A stretch of 64,000 bases of DNA from an uncultured Alphaproteobacteria bacterium (GCA_902536655.1 CACAYF010000007.1:19736-83735); one strand, 5' to 3'; shown: positions 29,464 to 40,782, counted from the stretch's first letter. Made by a program: numbers and translations. Notes: generated from the letters alone by a model not told the origin.

Positions 29464-30312
29464 TTATATTATGTCCAAACCAATATCCACTGAATTAGCA
29501 GAATTGGTTATTTTTCCAGTTGAAATATAATCTGCACCTAAATTTGAAAATTTAGAAATATTATTAATAGAAATACCACCAGTAATTTCAAATTCAATAT
29601 TCTTGTTATTTCTTAGTTTTATACAGTCTTGTATCTCTTTAGGCCTCATATTATCGAGAAGAATATATTTGGCTCCCATACCAATTGATTTTTTAACTTC
29701 ATCAATATTTTCGCATTCGATTTGAAATTTTTGTTTTTTTCCATTTAATTTTGATAGTGCAGTTTCAATTTTTCCTAATGCCTTTATATGATTATCTTTT
29801 ACAAGAATCTGATCAAACAACCCCATCCTATGATCAATGGCCCCCCCAATAACTGTTGCATATTTTTCGAATACTTTTAATCCAGGAGTTGTTTTCCTAG
29901 TATTTTTTAATTTGGTTTTAGTTGAATTCATCGCCAAAATAAATTTATGTGTAAGTGTTGAAATGCTAGAGAGGTGTTGTAAAAAATTCAAAACTGTTCG
30001 TTCAGTTGCTAGAATAACTTTTGAGTTACCGGATATACTGAAAATTTTAGAATTTTTTTTTAATTTTGCTCCATCTTTATAAAAAGATTGAATTTTAATT
30101 TTTGGAAATTTCTTTTTAAAGAAGTATCTAACGAACTCTTCTCCACATAAAATAATTTTTTCTCTGTTCGATATTTCACATTTAAATTCAGACCTATCGT
30201 CTAGAAGATAATTTGAAGTAATATCATTTTTTATACTTTTTCCATTAAGATCATCTTTTAGTTCATTGCAAAGTTTTTCAAAAGATTCTTTGAGAAGTTT
30301 CTTATTGGACAC
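29464..30312 (-). CDS. nadC: nicotinate-nucleotide pyrophosphorylase (carboxylating)
   Basis: NadC converts quinolinate and PRPP to nicotinate mononucleotide in de novo NAD synthesis. The 282-residue protein shows ERTVLNFLQHLSSIST, TRKTTPGLK, the DHRMGLFDQILVKDNH region with catalytic His and Lys, ECENIDE and FEITGGI near the C-terminus. Length is normal. It lies 6 bases after nadA. The aspartate-oxidising partner (nadB or aspartate dehydrogenase) is not in the window. Confidence 0.96.
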   Translation of the reverse strand: MSNKKLLKESFEKLCNELKDDLNGKSIKNDITSNYLLDDRSEFKCEISNREKIILCGEEFVRYFFKKKFPKIKIQSFYKDGAKLKKNSKIFSISGNSKVILATERTVLNFLQHLSSISTLTHKFILAMNSTKTKLKNTRKTTPGLKVFEKYATVIGGAIDHRMGLFDQILVKDNHIKALGKIETALSKLNGKKQKFQIECENIDEVKKSIGMGAKYILLDNMRPKEIQDCIKLRNNKNIEFEITGGISINNISKFSNLGADYISTGKITNSANSVDIGLDII

Positions 30313-30318
30313 AATATC

Positions 30319-31263
30319 TTAGCTTAATTTTAACATTGTGTTTAAAGGTTTTTTAGCCTTCAAAATTAATTCGTTATCAATATTAATCTCTGGTGATAAG
30401 TTTAGTAAACAATCTCTAAGTTTTTCTAAAGTATTAAGTTCCATGTAAGGACAATTTGAACAAGAACATTTCCCATCATGACCTGGAGCTATTAAGAATT
30501 CTTTGTTAGGCTCATTTTTTTTCATCTGATGGATAATATGAGGTTCTGTTGCAACTATAAATCTTTTACTTTCGTTCGTTGAAATAAACTTGAGTAGGGA
30601 AGAGGTTGAACCAATAAAATCAGCATGATTAAGAATATTTTCAGGACATTCTGGATGGGCTATAATTTTTGCATCATCTGCTCTAACTTTCATTTTGATT
30701 AACTCTCTTTCAGAAAATGTTTCGTGAACTATACAGGTGCCGTTCCAGAGCACCATATCTCTGCCTGTAATCTTGTTGAGGTATCCTCCAAGATGTTTAT
30801 CTGGAGCAAAAATAATCTTTTGCTTAGCAGGTACGCTCTTTATAATTTTTCCAGCATTAGATGATGTTACAATTATATCTGATTCAGCTTTTATTTCTGC
30901 AGAACAATTTATATATGACAAAACAATGTGATTTGGATACTTTTCTTTGAATTTTCGGAATTCCTTTACTTGACAGGATTCTTCTAAAGAACAACCTGCA
31001 TTGATGTCTGGAAGAATAACTTTCTTATGAGGACTTAATATTTTTGCTACTTCAGCCATAAATCTAACTCCGCAAAAAACGATTACATCAGCATCATTTT
31101 TTTGAGCTTTTTTTGATAGATCAAGTGAGTCACCAATAAAATCAGCTATATCTTGTATATCTTCATCTTGATAAAAATGAGAGAGAATAATGGCATTATT
31201 TTTCTTTTTTAAGAAATTTATTTCATCTTCAATATCTTTAAAATTTTGATGTAAAAATTCCAT
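30319..31263 (-). CDS. nadA: quinolinate synthase
   Basis: NadA condenses iminoaspartate with dihydroxyacetone phosphate to quinolinate using a 4Fe-4S cluster. The 314-residue protein has AIILSHFYQDEDIQDIAD, CGVRFMAE, the cysteine at about 91 (NAGCSLEESC), LWNGTCIVHE near 172 and the C-terminal CSCSNCPYM, which together supply the three cluster ligands. It is paired with nadC and preceded by zapE at 8 bases. Confidence 0.97.
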   Translation of the reverse strand: MEFLHQNFKDIEDEINFLKKKNNAIILSHFYQDEDIQDIADFIGDSLDLSKKAQKNDADVIVFCGVRFMAEVAKILSPHKKVILPDINAGCSLEESCQVKEFRKFKEKYPNHIVLSYINCSAEIKAESDIIVTSSNAGKIIKSVPAKQKIIFAPDKHLGGYLNKITGRDMVLWNGTCIVHETFSERELIKMKVRADDAKIIAHPECPENILNHADFIGSTSSLLKFISTNESKRFIVATEPHIIHQMKKNEPNKEFLIAPGHDGKCSCSNCPYMELNTLEKLRDCLLNLSPEINIDNELILKAKKPLNTMLKLS

Positions 31264-31271
31264 TAATTTTA

Positions 31272-32306
31272 CTAATTTGTCATTAAATTTTTATTAATAT
31301 ATTTATTGGTTCCCATTTCTTTAAGCCTAGATATAGTTCTTTTAAATTCAGAGTCATTTGTATTTCCTATATATAATTCATCTAATCCTACATTGGAAGA
31401 GATAGAAAGTATATTTTTATTCTCATACAAAACGTCAATAAAAGAAATGAACCTTGCTAAAATATTTTTTTTACTTTCATCTATTTGTATGATGTTTCTG
31501 AGTACAAAGATTTTAATCTTTTTTGCTATTAAATTATAATCTTGAAACACTAGATTTTTTTCAAAAAAATCATCAAATTCTAAATCTATCAGATTTCCAT
31601 AAACTTTTGTTAATTTAAAAGAATTTCCTTTTCGCTTAAATTCAATCTGTTTTGATGATCTTTCACTTGAAAATTTACTAACGATATAATTTTGTTTTAC
31701 AATTTTATTTTTTTTTTTTATTAGAAAAAAATCATTATCTATATCTTTTCCAGCTCTGTAGTCATTTCTTGATTTTACTTTGAAAATTAAAAAAAAAGTT
31801 TTTAATTCATTTTTTATTTTTTCACATAATTTAGGGTTTACAAGGTCATTGTAGACGGTTTCAAGGCTTTTATTTCCATTCATAATAATTTTAGTATTAT
31901 TAAATTTAATTTCTTCTAAAAATTCTCTGAATAAAATAAAACTAGCAAGATTATTTATGAAGAACTCGTCAATTAATATTAGCTTTTTTCTTTTGATATT
32001 TTTTAGATAACTTAAGTTTTTCTCACTTCTCGACTGAAGTTTAAAAATTAGATCATTGAAGTGTAACATCTCTGATTGAGGATATATTTTTTTTAAAGCC
32101 TTAATAATTACAGATTTTCCTACCCCTACCGAACCATGAATATATAAACCGTTTTTTAAGTTTTTTTTTAATGTAAGAAGTCTGGGTTTTGAAAAATCAG
32201 AGATAAACTCTTGAATTTTTGAGACAACAGCTAACTGACAAGCATTCGGATGTATTTTAATTACGTTTTTTAAATGTGATATAAGTTTAGAACTTAGATT
32301 TTTCAA
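31272..32306 (-). CDS. zapE: cell division ATPase ZapE (AFG1-like)
   Basis: ZapE is an AAA-type ATPase that acts on the Z-ring; AFG1 relatives help mitochondrial complex turnover. The P-loop is GSVGVGKS at residues 58-65 and the Walker B strand reads LILIDEFF. I place the start at the TTG at 32306, three bases after the sdhB stop. This gives 344 residues, with the family start HPNAC-Q close to the N-terminus. The longer reading from 32405 would overlap sdhB by 97 bases and lacks family support. The sequence is more divergent than its neighbours in the second half. Confidence 0.85.
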   Translation of the reverse strand: MKNLSSKLISHLKNVIKIHPNACQLAVVSKIQEFISDFSKPRLLTLKKNLKNGLYIHGSVGVGKSVIIKALKKIYPQSEMLHFNDLIFKLQSRSEKNLSYLKNIKRKKLILIDEFFINNLASFILFREFLEEIKFNNTKIIMNGNKSLETVYNDLVNPKLCEKIKNELKTFFLIFKVKSRNDYRAGKDIDNDFFLIKKKNKIVKQNYIVSKFSSERSSKQIEFKRKGNSFKLTKVYGNLIDLEFDDFFEKNLVFQDYNLIAKKIKIFVLRNIIQIDESKKNILARFISFIDVLYENKNILSISSNVGLDELYIGNTNDSEFKRTISRLKEMGTNKYINKNLMTN

Positions 32307-32308
32307 AA

Positions 32309-33067
32309 TTATGATGAGATTTGAAGCTTTTTTATTTCTGAGATAGCTTTTGCAGGATTCAGATTTTTCGGACAAGTTTTTGTGCAATTCATAATTGTAT
32401 GACATCTATAAAGTTTAAATTTATCTTTAAGTTCATTAAGTCTTTGTTTTTTATTTTTGTCTCTACTATCTACAATAAATCTGTAAGCTTGTAGCAATAT
32501 GGCTGGACCCAGAAATTTGTCTCCGTTCCACCAGTAGCTTGGACATGATGTTGAGCAACAAGCGCAGAGTACGCATTCATATAATCCATCGAGTTTTTTT
32601 CGATCTTCGGGAGATTGCAAATTTTCTTTTTTTGAAGTTGTTTTATTTTTAAGCCATGGTTGGATAGACTCATATTGTTTATAAAAGTCACTCATGTCCG
32701 GGATTAAGTCTTTTAGTACTCTCATATGTGGGAGAGGGTAAATATTAATTTCTTTACCCATAACTGGTTTTAAACAAGCTAGAGTGTTTGTGCCGTTTAC
32801 GTTCATTGAGCATGATCCGCATATACCCTCCCTGCAAGATCTCCTAAATGTAAGTGATGGATCTATCTTGTTTTTTATAAACATAAGAGCGTCTAAAACC
32901 ATTGGCCCTAATTTTGACTTATCTATAAAAAATTTATCTATTTTTGGGTTTTCGCCAGATTCTCTATTCCATCTATAAACATTGAATACGATTTTATTTT
33001 TTCCGTCTTTTCCGAAAGTTTTTCCTTCTGAAACCTTGGAGTGTTGAGGTAATGATAATTGTACCAT
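32309..33067 (-). CDS. sdhB: succinate dehydrogenase iron-sulfur subunit
   Basis: SdhB carries electrons from FAD to quinone through three clusters. The 252-residue protein shows the 2Fe-2S site CREGICGSC with a later cysteine (LAC), the 4Fe-4S site [11 protein letters not shown] and the 3Fe-4S site [12 protein letters not shown]. All cluster cysteines are visible. It lies 9 bases after sdhA and directly before zapE. The complete sdhCDAB set encodes complex II on the cytoplasmic membrane. Confidence 0.98.
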   Translation of the reverse strand: MVQLSLPQHSKVSEGKTFGKDGKNKIVFNVYRWNRESGENPKIDKFFIDKSKLGPMVLDALMFIKNKIDPSLTFRRSCREGICGSCSMNVNGTNTLACLKPVMGKEINIYPLPHMRVLKDLIPDMSDFYKQYESIQPWLKNKTTSKKENLQSPEDRKKLDGLYECVLCACCSTSCPSYWWNGDKFLGPAILLQAYRFIVDSRDKNKKQRLNELKDKFKLYRCHTIMNCTKTCPKNLNPAKAISEIKKLQISS

Positions 33068-33076
33068 GATTATAAA

Positions 33077-34858
33077 TTAGTAAACTCTTGCTTTTGGTTC
33101 AATAGTTTTTATTTCTTTAGAGTTAGTTTGAAGATTAACTTTTCTAAATCTAGTCTCTGTTTTTCCGTTTTTATTAGCCCAAATTAAAGAATGTTTAAGC
33201 CATTTTTTGTCGTCTCTTTTAGAAAAATCTATTCTTGAGTGGGCTCCCCTACTTTCTTTTCTAATTAAAGCACTGTCTACGCTTACAATTGCTTGAGATA
33301 ACAAGTTTTTTAATTCAAGGGCCTCTATCAATTCAGTATTCCATATTAAGCTTTGATCATTTATTTTTATATTTTTAAAATCGTTAAGAAGCGATAATAG
33401 TTTATTTTTGCCTTCTAGCATTTTTTCTTCTGACCTGTATACAGGGCAAAAGTTTTGCATAGTATGTTGCATTTCAAGTCTTATAGAAGCAACACTCTTT
33501 CTTCCATTAGAATTCCTAATATTTTCGAAGTCTTCTATTAATTTATTAACTGTATGCTCTTTAATTTCAGGATTTCCCTTTTTCCTATCAATTATACTAT
33601 TACATCTGTTGGCTGCTGACTTTCCGAACACAACTAAATCCAGTAGAGAATTAGATCCCAATCTATTCGCTCCGTGGACTGACACACATGCGGCTTCTCC
33701 AATCGACATCAACCCGGGCACAACTACTTCATTATCTTTAGAATCCAAATTCAGTACCTCTCCATGAATATTGGTTGGAATTCCTCCCATATTGTAATGT
33801 ACTGTAGGTTGAACAGGAATTGGTTTCTTTCGAACATCGACGCCGGCAAAAATTTTTGCTGATTCTGTAATTCCGGGGAGCTTTTCTTGAAGGACCTTAG
33901 GGTCGAGATGATGTAAGTTTAGATGGATATGATCTTTTCTAGAACCACAACCCCTTCCTTCCATTATTTCTGTTGTCATAGATCGAGATACTACATCTCT
34001 ACTGGCTAGATCTTTAGCATTTGGAGCATATCTTTCCATAAACCTCTCCCCAGCACTGTTTGTCAAATAACCCCCTTCTCCTCTAGCACCCTCTGTTATC
34101 AAAACACCAACACCATATATACCTGTTGGATGAAATTGTGTAAATTCCATATCTTGAAGTGGTAAGCCTGCTCTTAGAACCATCCCACCTCCGTCTCCAG
34201 TGCAGGTGTGAGCTGAAGTACATGAAAAATAAGCTCTTCCATAGCCACCAGTTGCTAAAATTACCATTTTAGCTGAAAAAATATAAAACTCTCCATCATG
34301 CAAATTAAAAGTGAGCACCCCACAACATTCATTTTTGTCGTTCATAATTAGATCTATTGCAAAATATTCAATAAAAAAATCGGCATTATTTGAAAGGGAT
34401 TGTTGATATAAAGTATGAAGCATTGCATGGCCCGTTCTATCTGCAGCTGCGCATGTTCTTTGAGCAATACCCTCTCCAAAATGAGTTGTCATACCACCAA
34501 ATGGTCTTTGGTAAATTTTTCCTTTTTCTGTTCTGGAAAATGGGACACCAAAGTGTTCAAGTTCAATCACTGCCTCTGGTGCTTCTTTACACATAAAAGC
34601 AATTGCATCTTGATCACCAAGCCAGTCCGAACCTTTGACAGTATCATACATATGCCATTTCCAGTCATCCTCACCCATATTGCCTAGTGCAGCACTTATT
34701 CCTCCCTGAGCGGCAACTGTATGACTTCTTGTTGGAAAAACTTTTGACACACAAGCAGTTTTCAATCCATGAGACGCACATCCCATAACCGCTCTTAGTC
34801 CAGAACCGCCTGCACCGACTACAACAACATCAAAATTATGTGTTTTAATATTATTCAT
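33077..34858 (-). CDS. sdhA: succinate dehydrogenase flavoprotein subunit
   Basis: SdhA oxidises succinate to fumarate on covalently bound FAD. The 593-residue protein has the dinucleotide motif VGAGGSGL, the flavinylation region [10 protein letters not shown] with the FAD-linking histidine, [19 protein letters not shown] near the active site and [14 protein letters not shown] toward the end. Length is typical. The start overlaps sdhD by 4 bases. Confidence 0.98.
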   Translation of the reverse strand: MNNIKTHNFDVVVVGAGGSGLRAVMGCASHGLKTACVSKVFPTRSHTVAAQGGISAALGNMGEDDWKWHMYDTVKGSDWLGDQDAIAFMCKEAPEAVIELEHFGVPFSRTEKGKIYQRPFGGMTTHFGEGIAQRTCAAADRTGHAMLHTLYQQSLSNNADFFIEYFAIDLIMNDKNECCGVLTFNLHDGEFYIFSAKMVILATGGYGRAYFSCTSAHTCTGDGGGMVLRAGLPLQDMEFTQFHPTGIYGVGVLITEGARGEGGYLTNSAGERFMERYAPNAKDLASRDVVSRSMTTEIMEGRGCGSRKDHIHLNLHHLDPKVLQEKLPGITESAKIFAGVDVRKKPIPVQPTVHYNMGGIPTNIHGEVLNLDSKDNEVVVPGLMSIGEAACVSVHGANRLGSNSLLDLVVFGKSAANRCNSIIDRKKGNPEIKEHTVNKLIEDFENIRNSNGRKSVASIRLEMQHTMQNFCPVYRSEEKMLEGKNKLLSLLNDFKNIKINDQSLIWNTELIEALELKNLLSQAIVSVDSALIRKESRGAHSRIDFSKRDDKKWLKHSLIWANKNGKTETRFRKVNLQTNSKEIKTIEPKARVY

Positions 34859-35190
34859 AAACTCAACTTTATTAAACTAAATATTGTTATAAAAAAAAGA
34901 ACTACAAAGAAAAAGTTTTTAATTAAAATTATTTTTTGTTTTAAAGATTCTTCATGAATATAATCATCTATTATTGAGGATAGCCCAATATTTGAATGCA
35001 ATATGATTGCAGAAAGCATTACTAAAACCGAAAATGAATTTAAATAGTTTTTGAACCATCCCGTAATCACTTCATAGTTTTGAAGTTCTAGGCCATATAA
35101 AGAATAGACTGTATAAGAGGACGCAATTAAAAACAAAATTGCAAAAATTTTTTGAAATAACCATTTTGATGTGTAAGTAAAATTCATCAA
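34855..35190 (-). CDS. sdhD: succinate dehydrogenase membrane anchor SdhD
   Basis: SdhD is the small hydrophobic anchor of complex II. The 111-residue protein has three predicted membrane segments (about 14-34, 50-68, 87-108). The stretch [14 protein letters not shown] matches the family pattern H...G...i.DYi, with the tyrosine used at the quinone site. Sequence similarity in this subunit is low in general, so the call relies on context: it lies between sdhC and sdhA with 4-base overlaps on both sides. Confidence 0.88.
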   Translation of the reverse strand: MMNFTYTSKWLFQKIFAILFLIASSYTVYSLYGLELQNYEVITGWFKNYLNSFSVLVMLSAIILHSNIGLSSIIDDYIHEESLKQKIILIKNFFFVVLFFITIFSLIKLSL

Positions 35191-35570
35191 AACAACCCCA
35201 ATAACTTAGAAATAAAAATGCTGGAAATGAAAGAAGTCACAATAATAATATATCCAAAAATTGCTGAAGATCTATTTCCAAGAAGAAAACCAAAGTCCCA
35301 AATTATATGACGAATACCATTTAAAAAATGGTATGAAAAACCTAGAATAGCTAAAAATGTTATAATTTTTATTGGAAAAGAATTAATTAAAGAAATTAAT
35401 AACTCAAAGTATCTCTCTCCCAAAGTAATACAGAGGAGACCAAGTACCAAAATTACCAACACCAAGTTTAATGCTACGCCAGAAATTCTATGAGTAATTG
35501 AGAGCAAAGACGTGATTTGCGGTTTGTAAATTTGTAAATGAGGTGAAAGAGGGAGGTCTTGTTTTTTCAT
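35187..35570 (-). CDS. sdhC: succinate dehydrogenase cytochrome b556 subunit SdhC
   Basis: SdhC anchors complex II and ligates heme b. The 127-residue protein begins with the SPHLQIYKPQITSLLSI signature, followed by THRISGVALN and HFLNGIRHIIWD, which includes the likely heme-ligand histidine. Three membrane helices are visible. It overlaps the upstream MaoC-type hydratase gene and sdhD by 4 bases each, which ties the hydratase tightly to the sdh genes. Confidence 0.95.
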   Translation of the reverse strand: MKKQDLPLSPHLQIYKPQITSLLSITHRISGVALNLVLVILVLGLLCITLGERYFELLISLINSFPIKIITFLAILGFSYHFLNGIRHIIWDFGFLLGNRSSAIFGYIIIVTSFISSIFISKLLGLF

Positions 35571-36607
35571 TTTATAGGTATTAAAACAGAATATTCTAAG
35601 TCTAGAACAATATTATCAGGAAGATTTTTTTTGTCTGGAAAATTCATTTGTGAATCGTTTTTTGACGCTAAAGTTCTTATCATCATCGCACCCACACTAT
35701 CATGAATTATTTCTTTTTTTAGAATTTTTGACCATGCGTATATTGTATCACCAGCAAAGGTCGGAGCAGAATGTTTGCCTGAATGAATTGCTGCTAACTT
35801 AAAAGTATTTGCAAGACCATTACAACTTATAGCTCTAGCTAGAGAGATTATATAACCACCATATATGATTCTCTTTCCAAATCTTCCAGATTTTTCAATA
35901 TGTTGATTGAAATGAACTCTAGCATTATTTTGATAAAGACGAGTAGCCATTTGATGTTCTGCTTCTTCAATTGTTTGACCGTCCAAATGGTGAATTTCTT
36001 CTTCCTCCGCATAATCATTAAAATAACAATCACTTCCAGACACAGACGATGACCAATTATCAATGTTAAAATCTTCAATTAGATTAAAATCTTTGGTTTT
36101 AACTTTCTCTGGTAGATCGGGTATAGTATTTTGGAATGATTTTATCATACCCTCATCTCTTTTCCTCATCATTAACCATCTATAATAAGTTAAAACAATT
36201 TCATTGTTTTGATTTTTACCTTCTGATTTAACGTACACTGTACCAGTTTTTCCATTGGAGTTCTCTTTCAATCCAATAATTTTTGAACATGCATTTAATG
36301 TGTCCCCCACAAATGCAGGTTTATGAAATTTAACACCAGCGTAACCTAAATTTGCTATCGCATTCAGAGACAAATCAGGAACTGTTCTTCCAAAAACCAT
36401 ATGAAACAATAAAATATCGTCTATTGGAATTTTTTTAAGTCCTAATTTTCTTGAAAATTCAGCTGAATAATTTAATGGAAATCTGCTACCAGTCGTACTG
36501 AGGTAAATCGAAACATCACCATCAGTAATTGTTCGGGGTACGCTGTGATTAATTTCTTCATTCAATTTGTAATCTTCAAAATATCTACTTTTAAAATTTT
36601 TTTTCAT
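35567..36607 (-). CDS. MaoC-type acyl-CoA hydratase, mesaconyl-CoA hydratase-like
   Basis: The 346-residue protein is a double hotdog protein of the family that includes mesaconyl-CoA hydratase of the ethylmalonyl-CoA pathway (about 343 residues). The N-terminal half reads DGDVSIYLSTTGSRFPL, DDILLFHMVFG, VPDLSLNAIANLGYAG; the C-terminal half has HFNQHIEKSGRFGKRIIYGG. No malyl-CoA lyase, ethylmalonyl-CoA mutase or crotonyl-CoA carboxylase gene lies in the window, so the actual substrate is open. It overlaps sdhC by 4 bases and follows asd by 2 bases. A function that feeds C4/C5 acyl groups toward succinate is an inference from position. Confidence 0.78.
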   Translation of the reverse strand: MKKNFKSRYFEDYKLNEEINHSVPRTITDGDVSIYLSTTGSRFPLNYSAEFSRKLGLKKIPIDDILLFHMVFGRTVPDLSLNAIANLGYAGVKFHKPAFVGDTLNACSKIIGLKENSNGKTGTVYVKSEGKNQNNEIVLTYYRWLMMRKRDEGMIKSFQNTIPDLPEKVKTKDFNLIEDFNIDNWSSSVSGSDCYFNDYAEEEEIHHLDGQTIEEAEHQMATRLYQNNARVHFNQHIEKSGRFGKRIIYGGYIISLARAISCNGLANTFKLAAIHSGKHSAPTFAGDTIYAWSKILKKEIIHDSVGAMMIRTLASKNDSQMNFPDKKNLPDNIVLDLEYSVLIPIK

Positions 36608-36609
36608 GT

Positions 36610-37623
36610 CTATTTGATTTTATTTTTTATAATTAACTCTGCAATTTGCACTGTATTCAAAGCAGCCCCTTTACGTAAATTGTCTGCAACAACCCATAAA
36701 CCAATGGTTTTTTTATTTGCTCCTAATCTTAATCTGCTGATAAATACATCATCCTCTCCAGCTGATTCGTCAGGTGTTACGTATCCACCGTCTATTTTTT
36801 TGTCAACAATTGATAAACCAGGGAATTTTTTTATATTAGAAATAAGTTTTTTTAGATCAATTACTTTTTCTGTTTCCAAGTAAATAGCTTCAGCATGACC
36901 AACAAAAACTGGAACTCTCACGCAGGTTGCAAAAATTTCAAACTTATCTTTAAAAATTTTTTTTGTTTCCTCTATCATTTTTTTTTCTTCCTTTGTTGAT
37001 CCATCCTCTAAAAAATCATCGATATGTGGAATTAAATTAAATGCAATTTTTTTGGTGAAATTTTTGGCAACAAGTGGTTTATTTTTATATACATCTAAAG
37101 TTTGGTGAAAAAGCTCATCCATTGCAGATTTTCCTGCTCCAGAGGTAGACTGATATGTTGCAACAATAATTTTTTTTATTTTAAAAAGATCATGTATTGG
37201 CTTGAGAGCCATAACCATCTGAATCGTTGAACAATTTGGGTTGGAAACAATTTTTTTTTTTAAGTCAAATATATCCTTTGGGTTTACTTCTGGAACGATC
37301 AAAGGCACACCTTTTTTCATTCTAAAATAGGACGTGTTATCGATAACAATAGCACCATCTCTGGCCGCTTTAGGCACAAATTTTTCCGAAATTTTGGAAC
37401 CAGGGGATGATAAAACTAATTCGGTTTCTTTAAAATTAAATTTGTCGAGCGACTGAACCTCTATTTCTTTTTCATTTCCGTATGATATTTTTAATCCCTC
37501 AGATTTTGACGATGCAACTGCATAAATTTTATTAATTGGGAAGTTTCTGTCATCAAGAATATTTAATATTTCTCTCCCAACATTTCCCGTTGCACCAACA
37601 ACTGCAACATTATATTTTTTCAT
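36610..37623 (-). CDS. asd: aspartate-semialdehyde dehydrogenase
   Basis: Asd reduces aspartyl phosphate to aspartate semialdehyde, the branch point to lysine, threonine and methionine. The 337-residue protein has GATGNVG at 10-16, the catalytic Cys131 in [20 protein letters not shown] and the catalytic histidine region VGHAEAIY. The end [13 protein letters not shown] is typical. It overlaps leuB by 4 bases, as in many Proteobacteria. Confidence 0.97.
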   Translation of the reverse strand: MKKYNVAVVGATGNVGREILNILDDRNFPINKIYAVASSKSEGLKISYGNEKEIEVQSLDKFNFKETELVLSSPGSKISEKFVPKAARDGAIVIDNTSYFRMKKGVPLIVPEVNPKDIFDLKKKIVSNPNCSTIQMVMALKPIHDLFKIKKIIVATYQSTSGAGKSAMDELFHQTLDVYKNKPLVAKNFTKKIAFNLIPHIDDFLEDGSTKEEKKMIEETKKIFKDKFEIFATCVRVPVFVGHAEAIYLETEKVIDLKKLISNIKKFPGLSIVDKKIDGGYVTPDESAGEDDVFISRLRLGANKKTIGLWVVADNLRKGAALNTVQIAELIIKNKIK

Positions 37624-38720
37624 TCTTTTATTTCCTCCAAGACTTTATCTCCCATTTCGTTAGTTGATAAAAGAATCTTATTATCACTGTATATATCTTT
37701 TGTTCGAAATCCTTTTTCTAAAACTGATCTAACTGCATCATTAATCTTTTCTGCAATGACTTTATTATCAAATGAGTATTTAAACATCATCCCAACACTT
37801 AGAATCATTGCCAAAGGATTAGATATGCCTTTTCCTGAAATATCAGGTGCCGAGCCGTGAACTGGCTCATACATTGCTTTTTTTTGGCCCTTCGAATTGA
37901 TGCCAATCGAAGCTGACGGCAACATGCCTAGAGATCCTGTAAGCATGGATGCGCAATCTGAGAGTATGTCCCCAAACATGTTGGTTGTAACAATTACATC
38001 AAATTGTTTTGGGTTTCTTACTAACTGCATTGAGGCATTATCTACGTACATATGCGAAAGTTCAACTTCGGGATATTTTTTGGAAGTTTCTATCATCACT
38101 TCCCTCCATAATTCAGTTGATTCCAGAACATTTGCTTTATCAACAGAACATAATTTTTTTGATCTAGACATGGCTGTTTCAAAAGCTACCTCTGCTATTC
38201 TCTCAATTTCTTTACTAGTGTATACAAGCGTATTATATCCCTTGTAGTTTTTATCATTAATTTTTTCAATTCCTCTTGGTTCTCCAAAATATATGCCGCT
38301 TGTCAATTCTCTTATAATTAAAATGTCTAAATCTTTAATTACTTCTGGTTTTAAACTCGATGAATGAATGAGAGGTTCGAATACAATTGCAGGCCTATAA
38401 TTTGCAAATAAATCTAATTCTTTTCTGATTTTCAGAAGACCTCTTTCAGGTCTTTTCTCAAAATCCATATTTTCCCATTTTGGTCCTCCAACTGCTCCCA
38501 ATAAAATAGCATCAGATTGTTTTAGTCTTTTTAATGTTTCATCTGACAAAGGAGTTCCGTATTTATCAATTGATGCACCACCAACATATTCTTCAACTAA
38601 ATTTATATTTAAAGTTCCGCTGCTAGAAATCCAATCAATAAGTTTTCTTGCTTCTTTTGCAATTTCATTTCCGATTCCATCACCTGGAAGAATAGAAATA
38701 TTATAAGATTCCGTTTGCAT
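37620..38720 (-). CDS. leuB: 3-isopropylmalate dehydrogenase
   Basis: LeuB oxidises and decarboxylates 3-isopropylmalate with NAD in leucine synthesis. The 366-residue protein shows [23 protein letters not shown], the [11 protein letters not shown] segment and the metal/NAD region [23 protein letters not shown] (quoted only by its ends MFGDI and LPSA), followed by [14 protein letters not shown]. It is full length. It lies 25 bases after leuD in the set leuC-leuD-leuB-asd. Confidence 0.98.
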   Translation of the reverse strand: MQTESYNISILPGDGIGNEIAKEARKLIDWISSSGTLNINLVEEYVGGASIDKYGTPLSDETLKRLKQSDAILLGAVGGPKWENMDFEKRPERGLLKIRKELDLFANYRPAIVFEPLIHSSSLKPEVIKDLDILIIRELTSGIYFGEPRGIEKINDKNYKGYNTLVYTSKEIERIAEVAFETAMSRSKKLCSVDKANVLESTELWREVMIETSKKYPEVELSHMYVDNASMQLVRNPKQFDVIVTTNMFGDILSDCASMLTGSLGMLPSASIGINSKGQKKAMYEPVHGSAPDISGKGISNPLAMILSVGMMFKYSFDNKVIAEKINDAVRSVLEKGFRTKDIYSDNKILLSTNEMGDKVLEEIKE

Positions 38721-38745
38721 TTTATTTAAGAATTTTTTTTTAAGA

Positions 38746-39351
38746 TCAAATCATTAACCATGATCTGGATTTGTTGAGTTTCAGTTCATAATCGTCAATT
38801 TTTTCAGATTTTTTTAAAGTAAGCGCAATGTCGTCTAAACCCTCTAAAAGACATTTTTTTCTAAAAGGGTCTATATCAAAATTGATGTTGATTTCGCTAC
38901 CACACGAAATTACTTGTTTTGGCAAATCAACGGTGATTAAATTTTTATTCTCTGCTTGTTTAATTAAAATATCATTTTCAGAATTATTTACTTTTATAGG
39001 CAAAATTCCATTTTTAAAGCAATTATTAAAGAAAATATCTGCGAAACTAGGGGCTATTATACATCTAAAACCAAAATCTAATAATGACCAAGGTGCATGC
39101 TCTCTACTACTCCCACAACCAAAATTATCTCCAGTAATTAGTATTCTGGCATTTTTATAAAACTCCCAATTAAGTACAAAATCATTTTTTAAATTACCAT
39201 TGATGTCATACCTGAGTTCATGAAATAGATTTTTACCTAAACCTGATCTTTTGATAGTTTTGAGAAACTGTTTTGGAATAATCATATCTGTATCAACATT
39301 AATCATTGGAAGTGGGGCCGCAATTGCCTTTATTTTGTCAAATTTCTTCAC
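38746..39351 (-). CDS. leuD: 3-isopropylmalate dehydratase small subunit
   Basis: LeuD forms the swivelling domain of isopropylmalate isomerase with LeuC. The 201-residue protein has [16 protein letters not shown] near the start, [15 protein letters not shown] and [16 protein letters not shown]. The frame begins with GTG at 39351, overlapping the leuC TAG as TAGTG; the position and the [15 protein letters not shown] start make this convincing. Length is normal. Confidence 0.96.
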   Translation of the reverse strand: MKKFDKIKAIAAPLPMINVDTDMIIPKQFLKTIKRSGLGKNLFHELRYDINGNLKNDFVLNWEFYKNARILITGDNFGCGSSREHAPWSLLDFGFRCIIAPSFADIFFNNCFKNGILPIKVNNSENDILIKQAENKNLITVDLPKQVISCGSEININFDIDPFRKKCLLEGLDDIALTLKKSEKIDDYELKLNKSRSWLMI

Positions 39352-40745
39352 TATATATCTTCTACCAAGCTCAACCTACCCTTGAGAGCTGTGGCAGCTG
39401 CTATCGCCGGACTAACGAGATGAGTTCTGCCCTCTCTACCTTGCCTTCCTTCAAAATTTCTATTTGACGTTGAAGCACACCTCTCTTTTGGTTTAAGTTG
39501 ATCGGGATTCATAGCAAGACACATCGAACACCCCGGTTCCCTCCAGTCAAAGCCAGCGTCTATAAGGATTTTATCGATTCCTTCTTGTTCTGCTTGTTGT
39601 TTAACAAGTCCAGAGCCAGGAACAATCATAGAGTTAACAATTACTTTTTTACCTTTAACAACTTTAGCAACTTCTCTTAGATCCTCTATTCTTCCATTGG
39701 TACACGATCCTATAAACACCCTGTCAATTTCAATGTCTTTAATCTTTTGATTAGGCGTTAACCCCATGTAATCTAACGATCTTTGCACGGCACCTCTTTT
39801 TTTAGAATCTGAAATTTTTTTTGGGTCTGGAGTTTTACCGTTTATCGAAACGACATCCTGTGGACTGGTTCCCCAAGTAACTTGAGGTTCTATAGAACTT
39901 GCTCTAATTTTTACTTCTTTGTCATAAATTGCATCCGGTTCTGATGTGAGACTTTTCCAATATTTGACTGCTTTCGTCCAATTCTCTGTTTTAGGAGCGT
40001 ATGGTCTACCTTTAATATATTCAAATGTTTTCTCATCCGGCGCAATTAAACCAGCTCTCGCCCCAGCCTCAATGCTCATATTACAAATAGTCATTCTGCC
40101 TTCCATTGTGAGTTTTGAAATGGCTTCGCCAGAATATTCAATTACAAAACCTGTCCCGCCAGCAGTCCCAATTTCTCCAATTATTTTCAAAATGATATCC
40201 TTGGAAGTAATGCTTGGGCTCACATTTCCGGTAACGCTGATTCTCATATTTTTTGCTGGTTTTTGGATCAATGTTTGAGTTGCTAAAACGTGTTCAACTT
40301 CGCTGGTTCCAATACCGAATGCCAGAGCCCCAAATGCCCCATGCGTTGCAGTATGACTGTCACCACAAACAATAGTCATGCCAGGTTGCGTTATTCCTTG
40401 TTCGGGACCGACTATATGAACGATTCCTTGTCGCTTATCCATTAAAGGAAAAAGGTTTACTTTGAATTCTTGACAGTTTTTCTCTAAGGTTTCTACTTGA
40501 ATTCTACTTTCTCTGTTCTCTATACCTTTGGATCTATCACTTGTAGGCACATTATGATCAGCAACAGCAAAGGTATGACTGGGTTTTCTTACAACTCTGC
40601 CAGTATTTCTTAGTCCCTCGAAGGCTTGCGGGCTAGTTACCTCATGAACAAGATGTCTGTCAATATAAATGAGGCATGTTCCGTCATCTTGTTTTTCAAC
40701 TAAATGACTATCCCAAATTTTATCAAATAAAGTTTTAGGTTTCAT
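39351..40745 (-). CDS. leuC: 3-isopropylmalate dehydratase large subunit
   Basis: LeuC carries the labile 4Fe-4S cluster of isopropylmalate isomerase. The 464-residue protein starts [13 protein letters not shown], and the cluster cysteines appear in GSCTNGR and [35 protein letters not shown] is complete (given by its ends GDSHT and SEVEH). It opens the leuCDB-asd run, 37 bases after rplS, without an obvious separate promoter. Confidence 0.98.
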   Translation of the reverse strand: MKPKTLFDKIWDSHLVEKQDDGTCLIYIDRHLVHEVTSPQAFEGLRNTGRVVRKPSHTFAVADHNVPTSDRSKGIENRESRIQVETLEKNCQEFKVNLFPLMDKRQGIVHIVGPEQGITQPGMTIVCGDSHTATHGAFGALAFGIGTSEVEHVLATQTLIQKPAKNMRISVTGNVSPSITSKDIILKIIGEIGTAGGTGFVIEYSGEAISKLTMEGRMTICNMSIEAGARAGLIAPDEKTFEYIKGRPYAPKTENWTKAVKYWKSLTSEPDAIYDKEVKIRASSIEPQVTWGTSPQDVVSINGKTPDPKKISDSKKRGAVQRSLDYMGLTPNQKIKDIEIDRVFIGSCTNGRIEDLREVAKVVKGKKVIVNSMIVPGSGLVKQQAEQEGIDKILIDAGFDWREPGCSMCLAMNPDQLKPKERCASTSNRNFEGRQGREGRTHLVSPAIAAATALKGRLSLVEDI

Positions 40746-40782
40746 ACAATAAATATATAACCCATAAAAAGTCTAAAAAGTA

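Noticed and set aside
31272..32405. Longer zapE start at 32405
   Set aside because: It would overlap sdhB by 97 bases and adds residues without family resemblance; a TTG at 32306 follows the sdhB stop closely.
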